64,000 nucleotides of DNA, from NCBI GenBank assembly GCA_964036045.1, contig OZ038378.1:39619228-39683227 (forward strand), read 5' to 3'. Positions 32,646-41,984 of this stretch are shown piece by piece. The notes below the pieces were generated by a model. It did no database searches and was not told where the DNA came from. It saw only the letters and a program-made list of their open reading frames with translations. Position 1 is the first letter of the stretch; each line of letters opens with the position of its first letter. This stretch comes from Eutreptiella sp. 'Long Island Sound 2002'. Its lineage: Eukaryota; Euglenozoa; Euglenophyceae; Eutreptiales; Eutreptiaceae. Position numbers and translations under genes: made by a program.

Positions 32646-35600
32646 ATGGTAAACTGGCAAGAAGCGGGTAAGACGTGGCCGCGGCCCCACCCCCATGCAG
32701 CGCACCTGCTGTGTGGGTTGATTTGGGACCAGCACTACCGCCACAGCCAGCCCCAGTGCGAAGGCGGCATGCCCGGGAGCTTCGAGCTCCGCACGGACAG
32801 GGCTCCCGACCGCCTGCAGGCCGTGGAGGACTGGCTGCGGGCGGAAGGGTTTGCCTTCCGCTTCCAGCAGAGGCGCTGGAGGACCTGGACCCGGCCGGAC
32901 AGGCCCGGCGAAGGGCTGCGCCCCGTCGGGATTGAGGAGGACGGGAACTCCAATGAGTACCTGTCGGGCACCTCGATCAATGTCTCCATGTGGGACATGA
33001 TCGAAAAGAACTTCCCGGAACCGGGGAGCGAGCGCAGGCTGCAGGGCAGCAGCAGCAGCGCGTCTCCGGGGAAGGAGAAGCGGTCTGCCGGGGACAGGAA
33101 GCGGGACCGGAAGTGGCGGGAGTACCAGGAGTCCCTGGCCGCCGAAGCCGCCCAAGGCGCCAGGGGCGGAACCCCAGCCCCCAGGCCCGAACGGACCGGT
33201 GGCGGTCACCACCCCGGCCACACCACCCTTGGCGACTACTTCCAAGTCGCCAAGCAGACCAAGGCCAAGCCCCGTCCGCTGCTCCTGAAGAAGTCAGGCC
33301 CCAGCAGCGACGTGGAGTCCGCCTACCGCGGGAGGATGCCAACCGACCAGGCCAGCTCCAGCAGCAGCGTCGCTCCCGACCAAAGGGACGTGGCGCGCGG
33401 CTGTGAGCGCGCCTGTGGGGTGCCCTGCAACCTTCCGGTTGCCCGGCAACGGGCCATGCGGCAGGACGCTGCCATGGAGGGCGCCTCCGGCATCGCCCAG
33501 CAGGAGGCTGCAGAGTGGGCGCATGGCATGGCCATCCACGCCTCGACCATGGCGGCCCTTGCAGCTGGACTCACGGCCGTAGCCGCCCATGGGGCAGCGA
33601 CTGCCCAGGTCAACGGTGAGGTGGCGGCAGCCGACGAAGAAGCCCGCCTGACGCAGGAGGCCATTGCCTGCAAGGAGGCCGAGGTGAAGGCGCTGGAAGA
33701 GGCGCTTGCCCAAGAGAGGGCAAAGAAGGAGGCGGGGGAAAGGGCCCACGCCGAGGCAACGCCTAAGGCCCAGGCGGACGCCGCCAAGAAGGACGCCATC
33801 GAGGCCGCGCGACGGAAGGTCGCTGAGGAGAGGGCCAAGACGGAGGCGGAGTTGGCGGCGTTGGAAGCGGAGAAGGCTCGGCTGCAGCAGGCCCGGGAAG
33901 CCGAAGCGGCTCGTGCCCGGGAGGAAGCCGAAGGGCGAGCTGCCGCAGCCACCGCTGCCGCAATGGAGGAGGCAGAGGCCAAACTCCGCCGCGAGACTCC
34001 CCCGGGAGGATCACGAGTGGAGACCCTTCGAAAGCTTTTCAAAGGGGAAGCCTCCTCCAAGATGACGCTGGACGAGGCCGACACGGGCAGCAGTGGGAGC
34101 AGTGGCCCCACTGCCAACCGACGGAGGAAGGGTAAGGGGAAGACCCCCGAGAGGCCAGGGAGGCCAGCGGGCGGACAACCCCACGACAGCGACCCCTTCT
34201 TCACTGCCAGCGACGGGGATGAACGAGACCGCCGACATCGCCGAGTGGTGGCTTGGACGGGCGGAGGAGGCGGAGACGTCCCCATGGAGCCGGAAGGTGA
34301 GGACGAGGATCCCCCTCCTCCCTACCGGAGCTCGGAGTCTTCCGAGACCGAGACGCTCAGGTGGGCTGACATGGACGAGGATGACGACATGGACTTCGAC
34401 ATCACGAAGAAGCGCCCATCCTCGGACCCACCGAGGCGACCTGGCGGAGACCCACCGGAACCCTCTGGCAGAGGACCATCAGGACCCCCTGGAGGACGCC
34501 CACCGAGTGGACCCCCTCGAGGCGGACCACCGGGCGGGGGAGGACCCCCTGGACCGGGCGGACCCGGCGGAGGCCCTCCTGGAGGACCCCCTGGAGACCC
34601 CGACGACCCACCAGAGAACGGCGATCCGGATACCACCTGGCGGTGGATTGTCTACCTCCGCAGGAGGGTCCAGTTCCTCGAGCGCGAGGTAGACACGGGC
34701 AAGGCCGAGATGACTCGCATCGCCAGGGTCGCCGCGCGCTCGCAGAGAGAGCTGGACATCGCCAAGATCGAGATGGTCAAGAGCGCCGGCGTCGCCACCG
34801 CCACCCTGAAGCTACTGGACATCGCCAGGGGCGAGACCAGGTCGCTGAACAAGGTCATCAGCGGCCTGCAGCAGAGGCTGGACGCGCTGGAAGCCCGTGG
34901 GAGCGTCGGCAGCGACCACCCACCCCTGGAGTCTGGCTCGTCGGACGACGGCTGGGGACCCGGACCAGGTCCAGGCAGACCCCACGCCCCCGGCGGAGCC
35001 CCCAGGAGTCGCCCCAGCGCCAGTGCCCCGTCTCTCAGCGCCCCCTCTCACCACAGCGCGGGCCGCCGCAACGAGCGCGTGCCGCACGGCAGTGGCAGTG
35101 AGGATTGGCGCGATGAGTGGCTCAGTTTCGACTACCACAACCACCGTGTTCCACCGCGGACACCGGTACGTCCCCGACGCCCTGCACCAGCCCCGGAGCC
35201 AATCCCAATGGCCCGCGGACGTTATGGTGGACTCAGGGATGAAGTCCCCGGAGACGTGGAGTGGGATGTCGGGATGTTGGCGGAGGAAGACCTGGAGGAG
35301 TTCGACATTAGCCCGCCGCGTGGTGTACGACGGGAGGCCGCTGAGCGCAGCCGCCAGCGCCGTGATGAGGAGGCGTACATGGAAGGAGTACGGCGTGAAC
35401 ATCTGGGTTCAGCGTACATGGAGGAACCGCGGCATAGCCACAGGGATTCCATGGAGGAGATGGACGTGGCGGCTGTGGGAGTCCGTGGGTGGGGCCGATG
35501 GGAACCTCGGTCGACCTCGCGGCCGGCGTTCATGGTCTCCAAGGCCGCGGATGCCGCCGTGTGGGAAGACTTGAAGGACATCAAGCCCCCCATGTACGAT

Positions 35601-37007
35601 GGCAACCCCCTCAACCTCGACCGCTTCTTAGAGAATCTGGACGATTGGGGGGTGACCGTCACTGAAGACATACATCCCGCAGATGCGGAGAAGTATGTCT
35701 TCAGACGGTTCAGGTACCGCCTGCCGGAAGTGCTCCAAGAGCTTTACTTCGTGGCGACCAAGGAGGGGAAAATCAAGACCCTCAAGGAAGCTAAGAAGTG
35801 GCTCAACGAGCAGGAGCGAGTGGACGCTCCGCAGGTGGCTGCCAAACGGTGGAAGTCCATCAAGCTTCAGCATGATGGACGGGAGATCCGCCTACAGGAC
35901 TGGCGAGACTTCCGAGGGCAATACACCCTCTTCCGCCGCAACGTGGAGGACTGGAACGAGGGTGACGAGCAGGCTCGCCTGCTCTCCATGCTGCCGGAAG
36001 CATGGATCAAGAGGGTCACCAAGGAGGAAGCCAAGAGGGCCAAGTCCAACCACACGGTCAAGATGATGCTCCCCAAAGAGTATCATACGAACGTGGTGTC
36101 TTGGACGGGGAAGAACGTTGCCCGGGATGTCAAACGGCACTCCCTGCGGAACGCTCTCCTCATCACCGTCTCGGGCGATCTCGAGAAGACCGCGATGTGG
36201 CGCCTTGACGAGTGTGACGTGAGCGGCCAGACCATCCGTCTGCAGCCCATCCCGGCGCAGATGAGCTGCGACGAGATCCTGGAGTGGGTTGGAGAGGAGG
36301 TGCTCAAAGAGTACCGGAACCTCCACCACACCCGCGGGTTGAGGCCCGGCGACCGCGACGTCAACTACGTTGGCGAGGGACCTGGCGGGGAAGCTGCCAT
36401 GGACCCAGCGGGAGCCGGCGGCGATGAGATTCTCGTCGACGATGACGAGGACGATGAGCCCGCCGAAGTGGCCGTTTGCGCCTTCGTGGCTGACAACCTG
36501 AGCGCGGGGAGCAAACAGGGAAGCTGGAAGCCCCTGCAGCCGGGTTGGAAGAAGAAGGAGAAGAGGGACCCTCGCCGCATTGGCGACCCTCCGCTGTCCT
36601 TTGGGGAGTTCATACGGGCTCACCCTCAGGGCTGTTTCGTGTGTTATGGGAGGAAGAAAGGCTTCAACCATGACCACCGAACTGGCCCCATCCACCAGGC
36701 TGACACGGAGGCCTACAAGAAGGCGCACGGGTCGAAGAAGCGTGCACCCGCGGGTATCCGGGAAGCCAAGGTGGAGGTGGACAAGGACGAGCTCTCCAAG
36801 CTGATGTCGCAGGGGACCGAGTTGGCAAAGGAGATCCAGGAGATCAAGAGGAACTGGGACCCCAGGTCGGACAACAAGAACAAGGAGAACAACCAGAATG
36901 ACCAGAACAAGGACAAGGACAAGAAGACTAGAAGGGGAAGGAAGAAGGGCGTCAACGAGGTTGATGCGGAGGAGAACACCCCTACTTCCACAACCGACGC
37001 CCCTTAG
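32646..37007 (+). CDS. gag: Chromovirus Gag, unusually long (1453 aa)
   Basis: Structural protein that should form the virus-like particle and bind element RNA. From the ATG at 32646 the order is: a unique N-terminal region; an Ala/Glu/Lys-rich coiled coil (about residues 320-455); an acidic linker; a Pro/Gly-rich collagen-like segment (about 590-660); a second helical stretch with ARVAARSQRELDIAKIEM (about 680-750); a gag core around 970-1240 (NPLNLDRFLENLDDWG, RLPEVLQELYF, QDWRDFRGQYTLF); and a Cys/His motif at 36633-36677 with CFVC then HDH spacing instead of a CCHC knuckle. A Lys/Asn/Asp-rich tail follows. Typical Ty3 Gags are several times shorter. It ends with UAG at 37005-37007, and the same frame stays open into pol. 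GTG at 32604 is an alternative start. Confidence 0.88.
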   Translation: MVNWQEAGKTWPRPHPHAAHLLCGLIWDQHYRHSQPQCEGGMPGSFELRTDRAPDRLQAVEDWLRAEGFAFRFQQRRWRTWTRPDRPGEGLRPVGIEEDGNSNEYLSGTSINVSMWDMIEKNFPEPGSERRLQGSSSSASPGKEKRSAGDRKRDRKWREYQESLAAEAAQGARGGTPAPRPERTGGGHHPGHTTLGDYFQVAKQTKAKPRPLLLKKSGPSSDVESAYRGRMPTDQASSSSSVAPDQRDVARGCERACGVPCNLPVARQRAMRQDAAMEGASGIAQQEAAEWAHGMAIHASTMAALAAGLTAVAAHGAATAQVNGEVAAADEEARLTQEAIACKEAEVKALEEALAQERAKKEAGERAHAEATPKAQADAAKKDAIEAARRKVAEERAKTEAELAALEAEKARLQQAREAEAARAREEAEGRAAAATAAAMEEAEAKLRRETPPGGSRVETLRKLFKGEASSKMTLDEADTGSSGSSGPTANRRRKGKGKTPERPGRPAGGQPHDSDPFFTASDGDERDRRHRRVVAWTGGGGGDVPMEPEGEDEDPPPPYRSSESSETETLRWADMDEDDDMDFDITKKRPSSDPPRRPGGDPPEPSGRGPSGPPGGRPPSGPPRGGPPGGGGPPGPGGPGGGPPGGPPGDPDDPPENGDPDTTWRWIVYLRRRVQFLEREVDTGKAEMTRIARVAARSQRELDIAKIEMVKSAGVATATLKLLDIARGETRSLNKVISGLQQRLDALEARGSVGSDHPPLESGSSDDGWGPGPGPGRPHAPGGAPRSRPSASAPSLSAPSHHSAGRRNERVPHGSGSEDWRDEWLSFDYHNHRVPPRTPVRPRRPAPAPEPIPMARGRYGGLRDEVPGDVEWDVGMLAEEDLEEFDISPPRGVRREAAERSRQRRDEEAYMEGVRREHLGSAYMEEPRHSHRDSMEEMDVAAVGVRGWGRWEPRSTSRPAFMVSKAADAAVWEDLKDIKPPMYDGNPLNLDRFLENLDDWGVTVTEDIHPADAEKYVFRRFRYRLPEVLQELYFVATKEGKIKTLKEAKKWLNEQERVDAPQVAAKRWKSIKLQHDGREIRLQDWRDFRGQYTLFRRNVEDWNEGDEQARLLSMLPEAWIKRVTKEEAKRAKSNHTVKMMLPKEYHTNVVSWTGKNVARDVKRHSLRNALLITVSGDLEKTAMWRLDECDVSGQTIRLQPIPAQMSCDEILEWVGEEVLKEYRNLHHTRGLRPGDRDVNYVGEGPGGEAAMDPAGAGGDEILVDDDEDDEPAEVAVCAFVADNLSAGSKQGSWKPLQPGWKKKEKRDPRRIGDPPLSFGEFIRAHPQGCFVCYGRKKGFNHDHRTGPIHQADTEAYKKAHGSKKRAPAGIREAKVEVDKDELSKLMSQGTELAKEIQEIKRNWDPRSDNKNKENNQNDQNKDKDKKTRRGRKKGVNEVDAEENTPTSTTDAP

Positions 37008-37050
37008 CGGAGCCCCTGCAGCCAAGGGCCCCATCTAGGGCGGTCGCAGG
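37005..37050 (+). promoter_or_regulatory. Possible UAG readthrough site between gag and pol
   Basis: Gag stop UAG is followed by CGG in the same frame as pol, with no further stop until 41982. Seven nt after the UAG a possible stem-loop begins: CCTGC (37015-37019) pairs with GCAGG (37046-37050), and inside it GCCC (37028-37031) pairs with GGGC (37038-37041) around CATCTA. Spacing and layout resemble retroviral stop-codon readthrough signals. The ATG at 37051 is out of the pol frame. Confidence 0.6.
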
Positions 37051-40000
37051 ATGGTGACGTGGGAAGCGCCGAACCATCCCAGTCGGGAGTCGATAAGCAC
37101 AAAGGGACTGCCGCGGGCAGAAGGCCCGGTCCGGCACCCAGTCGCGGAGGCGGGGTGAGGGCAACTGAAGGCACGAACCCTTGCACCCGTCCGTCCTTCG
37201 CGACCAAGAATGTGTTTGATGTACTACAAGATCTATCCGAGAGTATCGGACGATCACCCGGACCGCAGCTGGATGCTGCAGATGGGCAGCCTGAGCCCAT
37301 TGTCCACGACCTGCACCAGTCGCTTGTTGAGCTTCTGGAACGGCCGGAGATCCTGGGCTTGCACGCCTTGCGCCAAGTTGGGCGTGAGCGGCAGTTGCAC
37401 CTTAAGGTCCGTGCCTTATGCGGGGAAGTGAAAAAGGTCTTCGACGTGTTGGTCAACACGGGAGCACAGGTCAGCTTGGTCAAGGCTGGCCTACTTCCAC
37501 CCGAGTGTTTGACCGACAGTCGGAAACCTGTCAGGCTGAAGGTGGCGAACGGCCAGTACATGGTGGGAGGCACGAAGGAAGCGGCAATCGGGCTGCAGTT
37601 CGTGAACCATCGTGAGCTGAGCCGCCCAGACCTCGGCAAGGAAATCCTCCTGCAAGGTAGCTTCTACGAGGCCGAGATGGAATGGGACATGATCGTTTGG
37701 TACGACTTCATGATGGAGACGGACTCCGGCGTCCTCCTGGCCCAGGCCTCCATGACCCTGTACCAGGACGACCGGCTCTCGTGGCTTTCGTCACCTGAGC
37801 ACCATGTGGAATGCCAATGGATCCACCCCGAACACAATCAGCTCGAAGTAGCCGCGCTGGACACTGAGCCAACTGGGGCAGCAAACAAGGAGTACGGCGT
37901 AATGCCGGAAGTGGCAAGCCGAGTGGTCGCGGACCTGGGAGCTTCGGATCTGGCCCTGGATGCGTTCTCTTCAGGAACCTCCGCCCATCTGCGGGTTTGT
38001 GAGAAGTACTGGAGCGCACAGGACTCCGCGTGGAAGAAGCACTGGGGTCCGCATCAGGGATTGATGTGGATCCATTGCCCCCGTTGGGACATTCCAAGAG
38101 CGATAGCGAAGATTCGCAAGGACCGCTCCAAGGCAGTGCTGGTTGTTCCTATGGGATGCACCGAGGAGGAGAGTACCCGACATTGGGTAGTCTCATTGAC
38201 CAACATGACCTTAAACAAGGTCGTCCTACCGGCTGGAGAGAGTGTCTATCAGGACGCTAAGGGACAGCCCATGCCACCCCAGAGATGGCCAACGGAATTC
38301 CACTATGTGGATGGGGGCCTTGATCAGGCCGACACCACGGACTTCGTCTGTGTCAACCGCATCATAGCAGAGCCATGGCGGCAATGCTTTGCGGTTCCCC
38401 CTGTTGACATCGGAGAATCGGAGGACCCCCTCACAGAAGAGGAGCTGGATCTGGTTCAGGGGTATATGGATCAGCCCTTTCACGACTGGGGTAGCCAGCG
38501 TGAGGGCAAGGGCCAGGACAGAGCCTGGTGGGAAGTGGACTCGATCGTCTCTGGTTCCTTTGATGGGAACACCTTCGTGCAGAGGGTGCTGGACCACCTA
38601 TCCAGCCAGGACGAGTCAATCGGGGGTAACCCACCCACCTACGGCGATCTGTTCCGAGGCAAGACCAGAGATGGCCCTTTGTGCCACCTGGGGAGACCAC
38701 CTGAGCCGAAACCGAGCGGGGTCGCTACCCCTCAAGTAAGCTCAGTGGTCCAGGTGCCCGGAAAAGCCAAGGCGGAGTCCGATGATTGCCCCAAGATCCA
38801 GGCGTTGAGGGCCAGGCTGAAGCCGAAGTATGGTGAAACCTTCTTCAGCGGTAAGCCTGTGTTTCCCCCACCGGTGCGTGGACCGTATGGCGAGGCCAAG
38901 ATACGACTGAAGCAGGACCCCCGTGTGTATCGATGCCAGGAGTGTGCCCTGAGGGGCGAGAGGAAAGAGGCCATGGAGAAGATCCTCCGTGACTTCATCG
39001 AGAGAGGCTGGCTTGAGCCGTGCCACTCTGAGTGGGCCTCTCCGTGCTTCGTCGTCCCGGAGAAGGTGGCCGGTGAATGGCGGCTCGTGGTCGACTACCG
39101 CGGCCTAAACGCCCAAACGCAGCACGACAGCTATACGCTGCCCCTCATGGAGGACATGCTGCGAAAACAACACCGGCGGAGGATCTTGACGGTGATTGAC
39201 CTGAAACATGGTTATCATCAGATGCCTCTCGCCGAGGAGTCCCGTGCCTGCACAGCCATGAGCACCCCACTTGGACCTCTCCAGTGGAAGGTGATGCCCA
39301 TGGGCGTTACCAACGGCAATGCGGCTTTTCAGCGGATGCTGGAGAACCTGCTTGAGTTGGTGCGTGACTGTGCGGACCCCTTCGTGGACGACGTCATCAT
39401 CGCGTCCGGGGACCCCAGTATGAGCTACGAGGAGCTCCTGGAGGCACATGAGAGGGACGTCACTCGAGTGCTGGACCTTCTGGTTCGGCACAAACTCACG
39501 GGCAGCAGTGACAAGGCCACCATTGCGGTAAGCGAGGTGGTCTTCGCTGGCCACGTAGTTGGGAACGGGCAGCGAAAGCCCATACCTGGCAAGGTGGCTG
39601 CGATTGAGCACTGGGAAAAGCCCAAGACGGTCTCTGACCTACAGGCGTATCTAGGGTTCTGCAACTACTACTCGGGGTATATCAAGATGTATGCCGAGTA
39701 TGCAGCCCCCATGACGACCATGCTCAAGGGCAACCGAGAGGAGACCAAGAAGGGGTCCAAGAAGGCTCTGGTCTGGACTGCTGACTCCGACCGAGCCTTT
39801 GAGGGGATGAAGCAGGCGCTGCTATCCGCAGTGGGTCTGCACCTCGTGGATCCCGACCGAGGGTTCGTCCTGCGCACCGACGCTTCCGACTACACCGTTG
39901 GCGCTGTGTTGGAGCAAGTGCTTGACGATGGGAGGCACGTGCCCGTGGCCTTCTGGAGCCGAGTCCTGGCGGAAGGCCAGAGACGGACGTGGACGCCCCG

Positions 40001-41984
40001 TGAAAAGGAGGCGTATGCCATCGTCATGGCTCTCAGGAAATGGGCTGGGTACATAGCCCTCCATCCCGTCACCGTCTGCACCGACCATCAGAGTCTGCAG
40101 TCGTGGCACAAGGAGCACGTTGACACCCCCTCAGGTCCCGCCTCCCGACAGGGAAGATGGCATGAGACCTTGGCCAACCTCGACCTCACAGTTGTGTATA
40201 TTCCTGGAAAGGATAACACCGTGGCGGACTGTCTCAGCAGGTGGGCCTATCCCGCCAGCAAGGGCATGACGGATATCTCTGCCCATGGCGATGAGGCTGA
40301 GACCGCTGAAGCCAAGAAGATCATCGAAATGGAGCGCCTGATGGAGGAGGAGGGTGTAAAATGCTTCGTCGTCATGGCTGCGGATGCCCCCCTCGGAACG
40401 AGGATGGGCAGAGCGGTCAGAGTACTCGCCCCTGAGAGAGCTGAGTCCGACAAGTACCTCTTCCCGGAGTCTTTGCTCCAGGACGACTGGACGGACGATT
40501 ACACCAGGTCTGAGGCCTTTGCGGCCGAGTATAGGGCTGTGACCGACCCTGACGACGGGCAGAAGTGGCCAAAGGGGCTGACTGAGGAAGATGGCAAGGT
40601 CTACCGAAATGGTAAGCTGCTAGTACCGGAGTCCCGGGTGCTCGAGCTTTGTGAAGCTTGGCACCACCACATGCTGCACCCAGGGGTCAAGAAGCAAGCC
40701 CTTGACATGCAGCGCCGGTTCGAGATCGACGACATCGTTCTCTACACCGCCATCAAGAAGGTCAGGAAGGGTTGCTCGGTCTGCCAGGCCTGCAATCCCA
40801 ACAACCGGAACGTCAAGGGGGAAGCCCAATGGACCCCGGTTCCTGACCAGCCCATGGAGAGCGTGGCCATGGATGTTTTCTCCATGCCCGAAGTGCACAT
40901 GGGCAAGGAGACCTTTGAGTGTGTGGTTCTTTGTGTGGACCGCCACAGCGGCTACGTAGTAGCCGTTCCGGCACGCAAAAAGGGGTTGCTTGCCAAGGAA
41001 GTGGCAGTCATGATGATTCGTCATTGGCTGACCGTCTTTGACATCCCCCGCACCATTTGCAGTGACCGAGGGCCCCAGTTTACTGGTGGCTGGTTCAAGG
41101 CTATGTGTTCCCTTATGGGAAGACGCCATGCCAAGAGTGTCGCCTATCTCAGCCGGTCTAACGGCCGGGCTGAAGACGCTGGACGGCAGCTGTTCCAGAA
41201 GCTGCGCAGTATTCACATCACCAATCCGCGTCGGAACTGGTTTGAGGAGATGTGGCCTGCTCTGAAGGCCCATCATGACACCCCCACGCCGGGTGGTTCG
41301 TCACCTCACCAGATTCTGTTCGGCAGGGACCCCCTCGGTCGGGGACTTCCCTTGTCTGGTGATGGCATGGCCATGGATGCCAAAGAATTCTTCGCGCGGC
41401 AGGAGCAAACGGCGCGGGACATCCGCCAGCAGCTCGAGAAGGAGCATGCTGAGCGTCAGAAGTCCGCCCCGAGCTCGACAGCGCAGAAGTTCAGGGTGGG
41501 AGACCCGGTGTGGGTGATCAGACCCCGCCCTATGGGCACCCACCGCACCAAAACTTGGTTCACACCTTGGGAGGTGGTTCGCAGGATTGGTGAGGACACC
41601 TACCGCATCAAGGTAGGTCACGGACAGTTCTGGGAGCGCCACGAGAGTCAACTCCGTGTGCGGGAACCCGACCTCCGTGGCCAGCATGTGTCCCTGAGCT
41701 ACGCCGCACATGAGGCTGATTCGGACAACGATTATGATGGGCAGGATGACTATACAGTCGAGAAGATCCTGGCCCAGCGTCCGAACGCCTCGGCACCCGG
41801 AGGCCTGGAGTTCAAGGTTCGTTGGCGAGGCTACGGGCCGTTCCACGACACCTGGGAACCCGTCTCCTGGTTCGTGCCGCGGGTCAATACTCCCTTCATG
41901 GAGTACATCCGCAAGCACAAGTCCAAGATCCATGTCTCGGACTTGGCAGCACTCACCCGGGCGATTGCAGCCAGGGGTGCCTGA
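37008..41984 (+). CDS. pol: Chromovirus Pol: protease-RT-RNase H-integrase-chromodomain
   Basis: The frame is open from directly after gag UAG; the first GTG in frame is 37059 and no ATG lies nearby. Protease: VLVNTGAQVSLV at about 37446-37481, where the catalytic Asp of D-T/S-G is Asn (AAC at 37455). RT: WRLVVDYRGLN near 39078 and FVDD at 39381-39392. RNase H: RTDASDY near 39874, PREKEAY, CTDHQSL, NTVADCLSRW. Integrase: HHMLHPGV then CSVCQAC (HHCC zinc site, 40660-40790), MDVFSMP, CSDRGPQF near 41058 and NGRAED near 41161 (DDE triad). Chromodomain 41751-41883 with YTVEKIL, FKVRWRGYG and DTWEPVSWF supplies the aromatic cage positions, and would guide integration to particular chromatin. Length is normal for a chromovirus Pol. 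The Asn in the protease probably makes this copy defective. Confidence 0.93.
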   Translation, partial: RSPCSQGPHLGRSQDGDVGSAEPSQSGVDKHKGTAAGRRPGPAPSRGGGVRATEGTNPCTRPSFATKNVFDVLQDLSESIGRSPGPQLDAADGQPEPIVHDLHQSLVELLERPEILGLHALRQVGRERQLHLKVRALCGEVKKVFDVLVNTGAQVSLVKAGLLPPECLTDSRKPVRLKVANGQYMVGGTKEAAIGLQFVNHRELSRPDLGKEILLQGSFYEAEMEWDMIVWYDFMMETDSGVLLAQASMTLYQDDRLSWLSSPEHHVECQWIHPEHNQLEVAALDTEPTGAANKEYGVMPEVASRVVADLGASDLALDAFSSGTSAHLRVCEKYWSAQDSAWKKHWGPHQGLMWIHCPRWDIPRAIAKIRKDRSKAVLVVPMGCTEEESTRHWVVSLTNMTLNKVVLPAGESVYQDAKGQPMPPQRWPTEFHYVDGGLDQADTTDFVCVNRIIAEPWRQCFAVPPVDIGESEDPLTEEELDLVQGYMDQPFHDWGSQREGKGQDRAWWEVDSIVSGSFDGNTFVQRVLDHLSSQDESIGGNPPTYGDLFRGKTRDGPLCHLGRPPEPKPSGVATPQVSSVVQVPGKAKAESDDCPKIQALRARLKPKYGETFFSGKPVFPPPVRGPYGEAKIRLKQDPRVYRCQECALRGERKEAMEKILRDFIERGWLEPCHSEWASPCFVVPEKVAGEWRLVVDYRGLNAQTQHDSYTLPLMEDMLRKQHRRRILTVIDLKHGYHQMPLAEESRACTAMSTPLGPLQWKVMPMGVTNGNAAFQRMLENLLELVRDCADPFVDDVIIASGDPSMSYEELLEAHERDVTRVLDLLVRHKLTGSSDKATIAVSEVVFAGHVVGNGQRKPIPGKVAAIEHWEKPKTVSDLQAYLGFCNYYSGYIKMYAEYAAPMTTMLKGNREETKKGSKKALVWTADSDRAFEGMKQALLSAVGLHLVDPDRGFVLRTDASDYTVGAVLEQVLDDGRHVPVAFWSRVLAEGQRRTWTPREKEAYAIVMALRKWAGYIALHPVTVCTDHQSLQSWHKEHVDTPSGPASRQGRWHETLANLDLTVVYIPGKDNTVADCLSRWAYPASKGMTDISAHGDEAETAEAKKIIEMERLMEEEGVKCFVVMAADAPLGTRMGRAVRVLAPERAESDKYLFPESLLQDDWTDDYTRSEAFAAEYRAVTDPDDGQKWPKGLTEEDGKVYRNGKLLVPESRVLELCEAWHHHMLHPGVKKQALDMQRRFEIDDIVLYTAIKKVRKGCSVCQACNPNNRNVKGEAQWTPVPDQPMESVAMDVFSMPEVHMGKETFECVVLCVDRHSGYVVAVPARKKGLLAKEVAVMMIRHWLTVFDIPRTICSDRGPQFTGGWFKAMCSLMGRRHAKSVAYLSRSNGRAEDAGRQLFQKLRSIHITNPRRNWFEEMWPALKAHHDTPTPGGSSPHQILFGRDPLGRGLPLSGDGMAMDAKEFFARQEQTARDIRQQLEKEHAERQKSAPSSTAQKFRVGDPVWVIRPRPMGTHRTKTWFTPWEVVRRIGEDTYRIKVGHGQFWERHESQLRVREPDLRGQHVSLSYAAHEADSDNDYDGQDDYTVEKILAQRPNASAPGGLEFKVRWRGYGPFHDTWEPVSWFVPRVNTPFMEYIRKHKSKIHVSDLAALTRAIAARGA

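Noticed and set aside
33323-34285. 320-aa Ala/Ser-rich minus-strand frame opposite gag
   Set aside because: Shadow of the Ala/Glu/Lys-rich gag coiled coil; the gag frame has domains downstream and the antisense frame has none.
35892-37034. 380-aa minus-strand frame opposite the gag core
   Set aside because: Antisense shadow of a verified gag/pol region with no domain.
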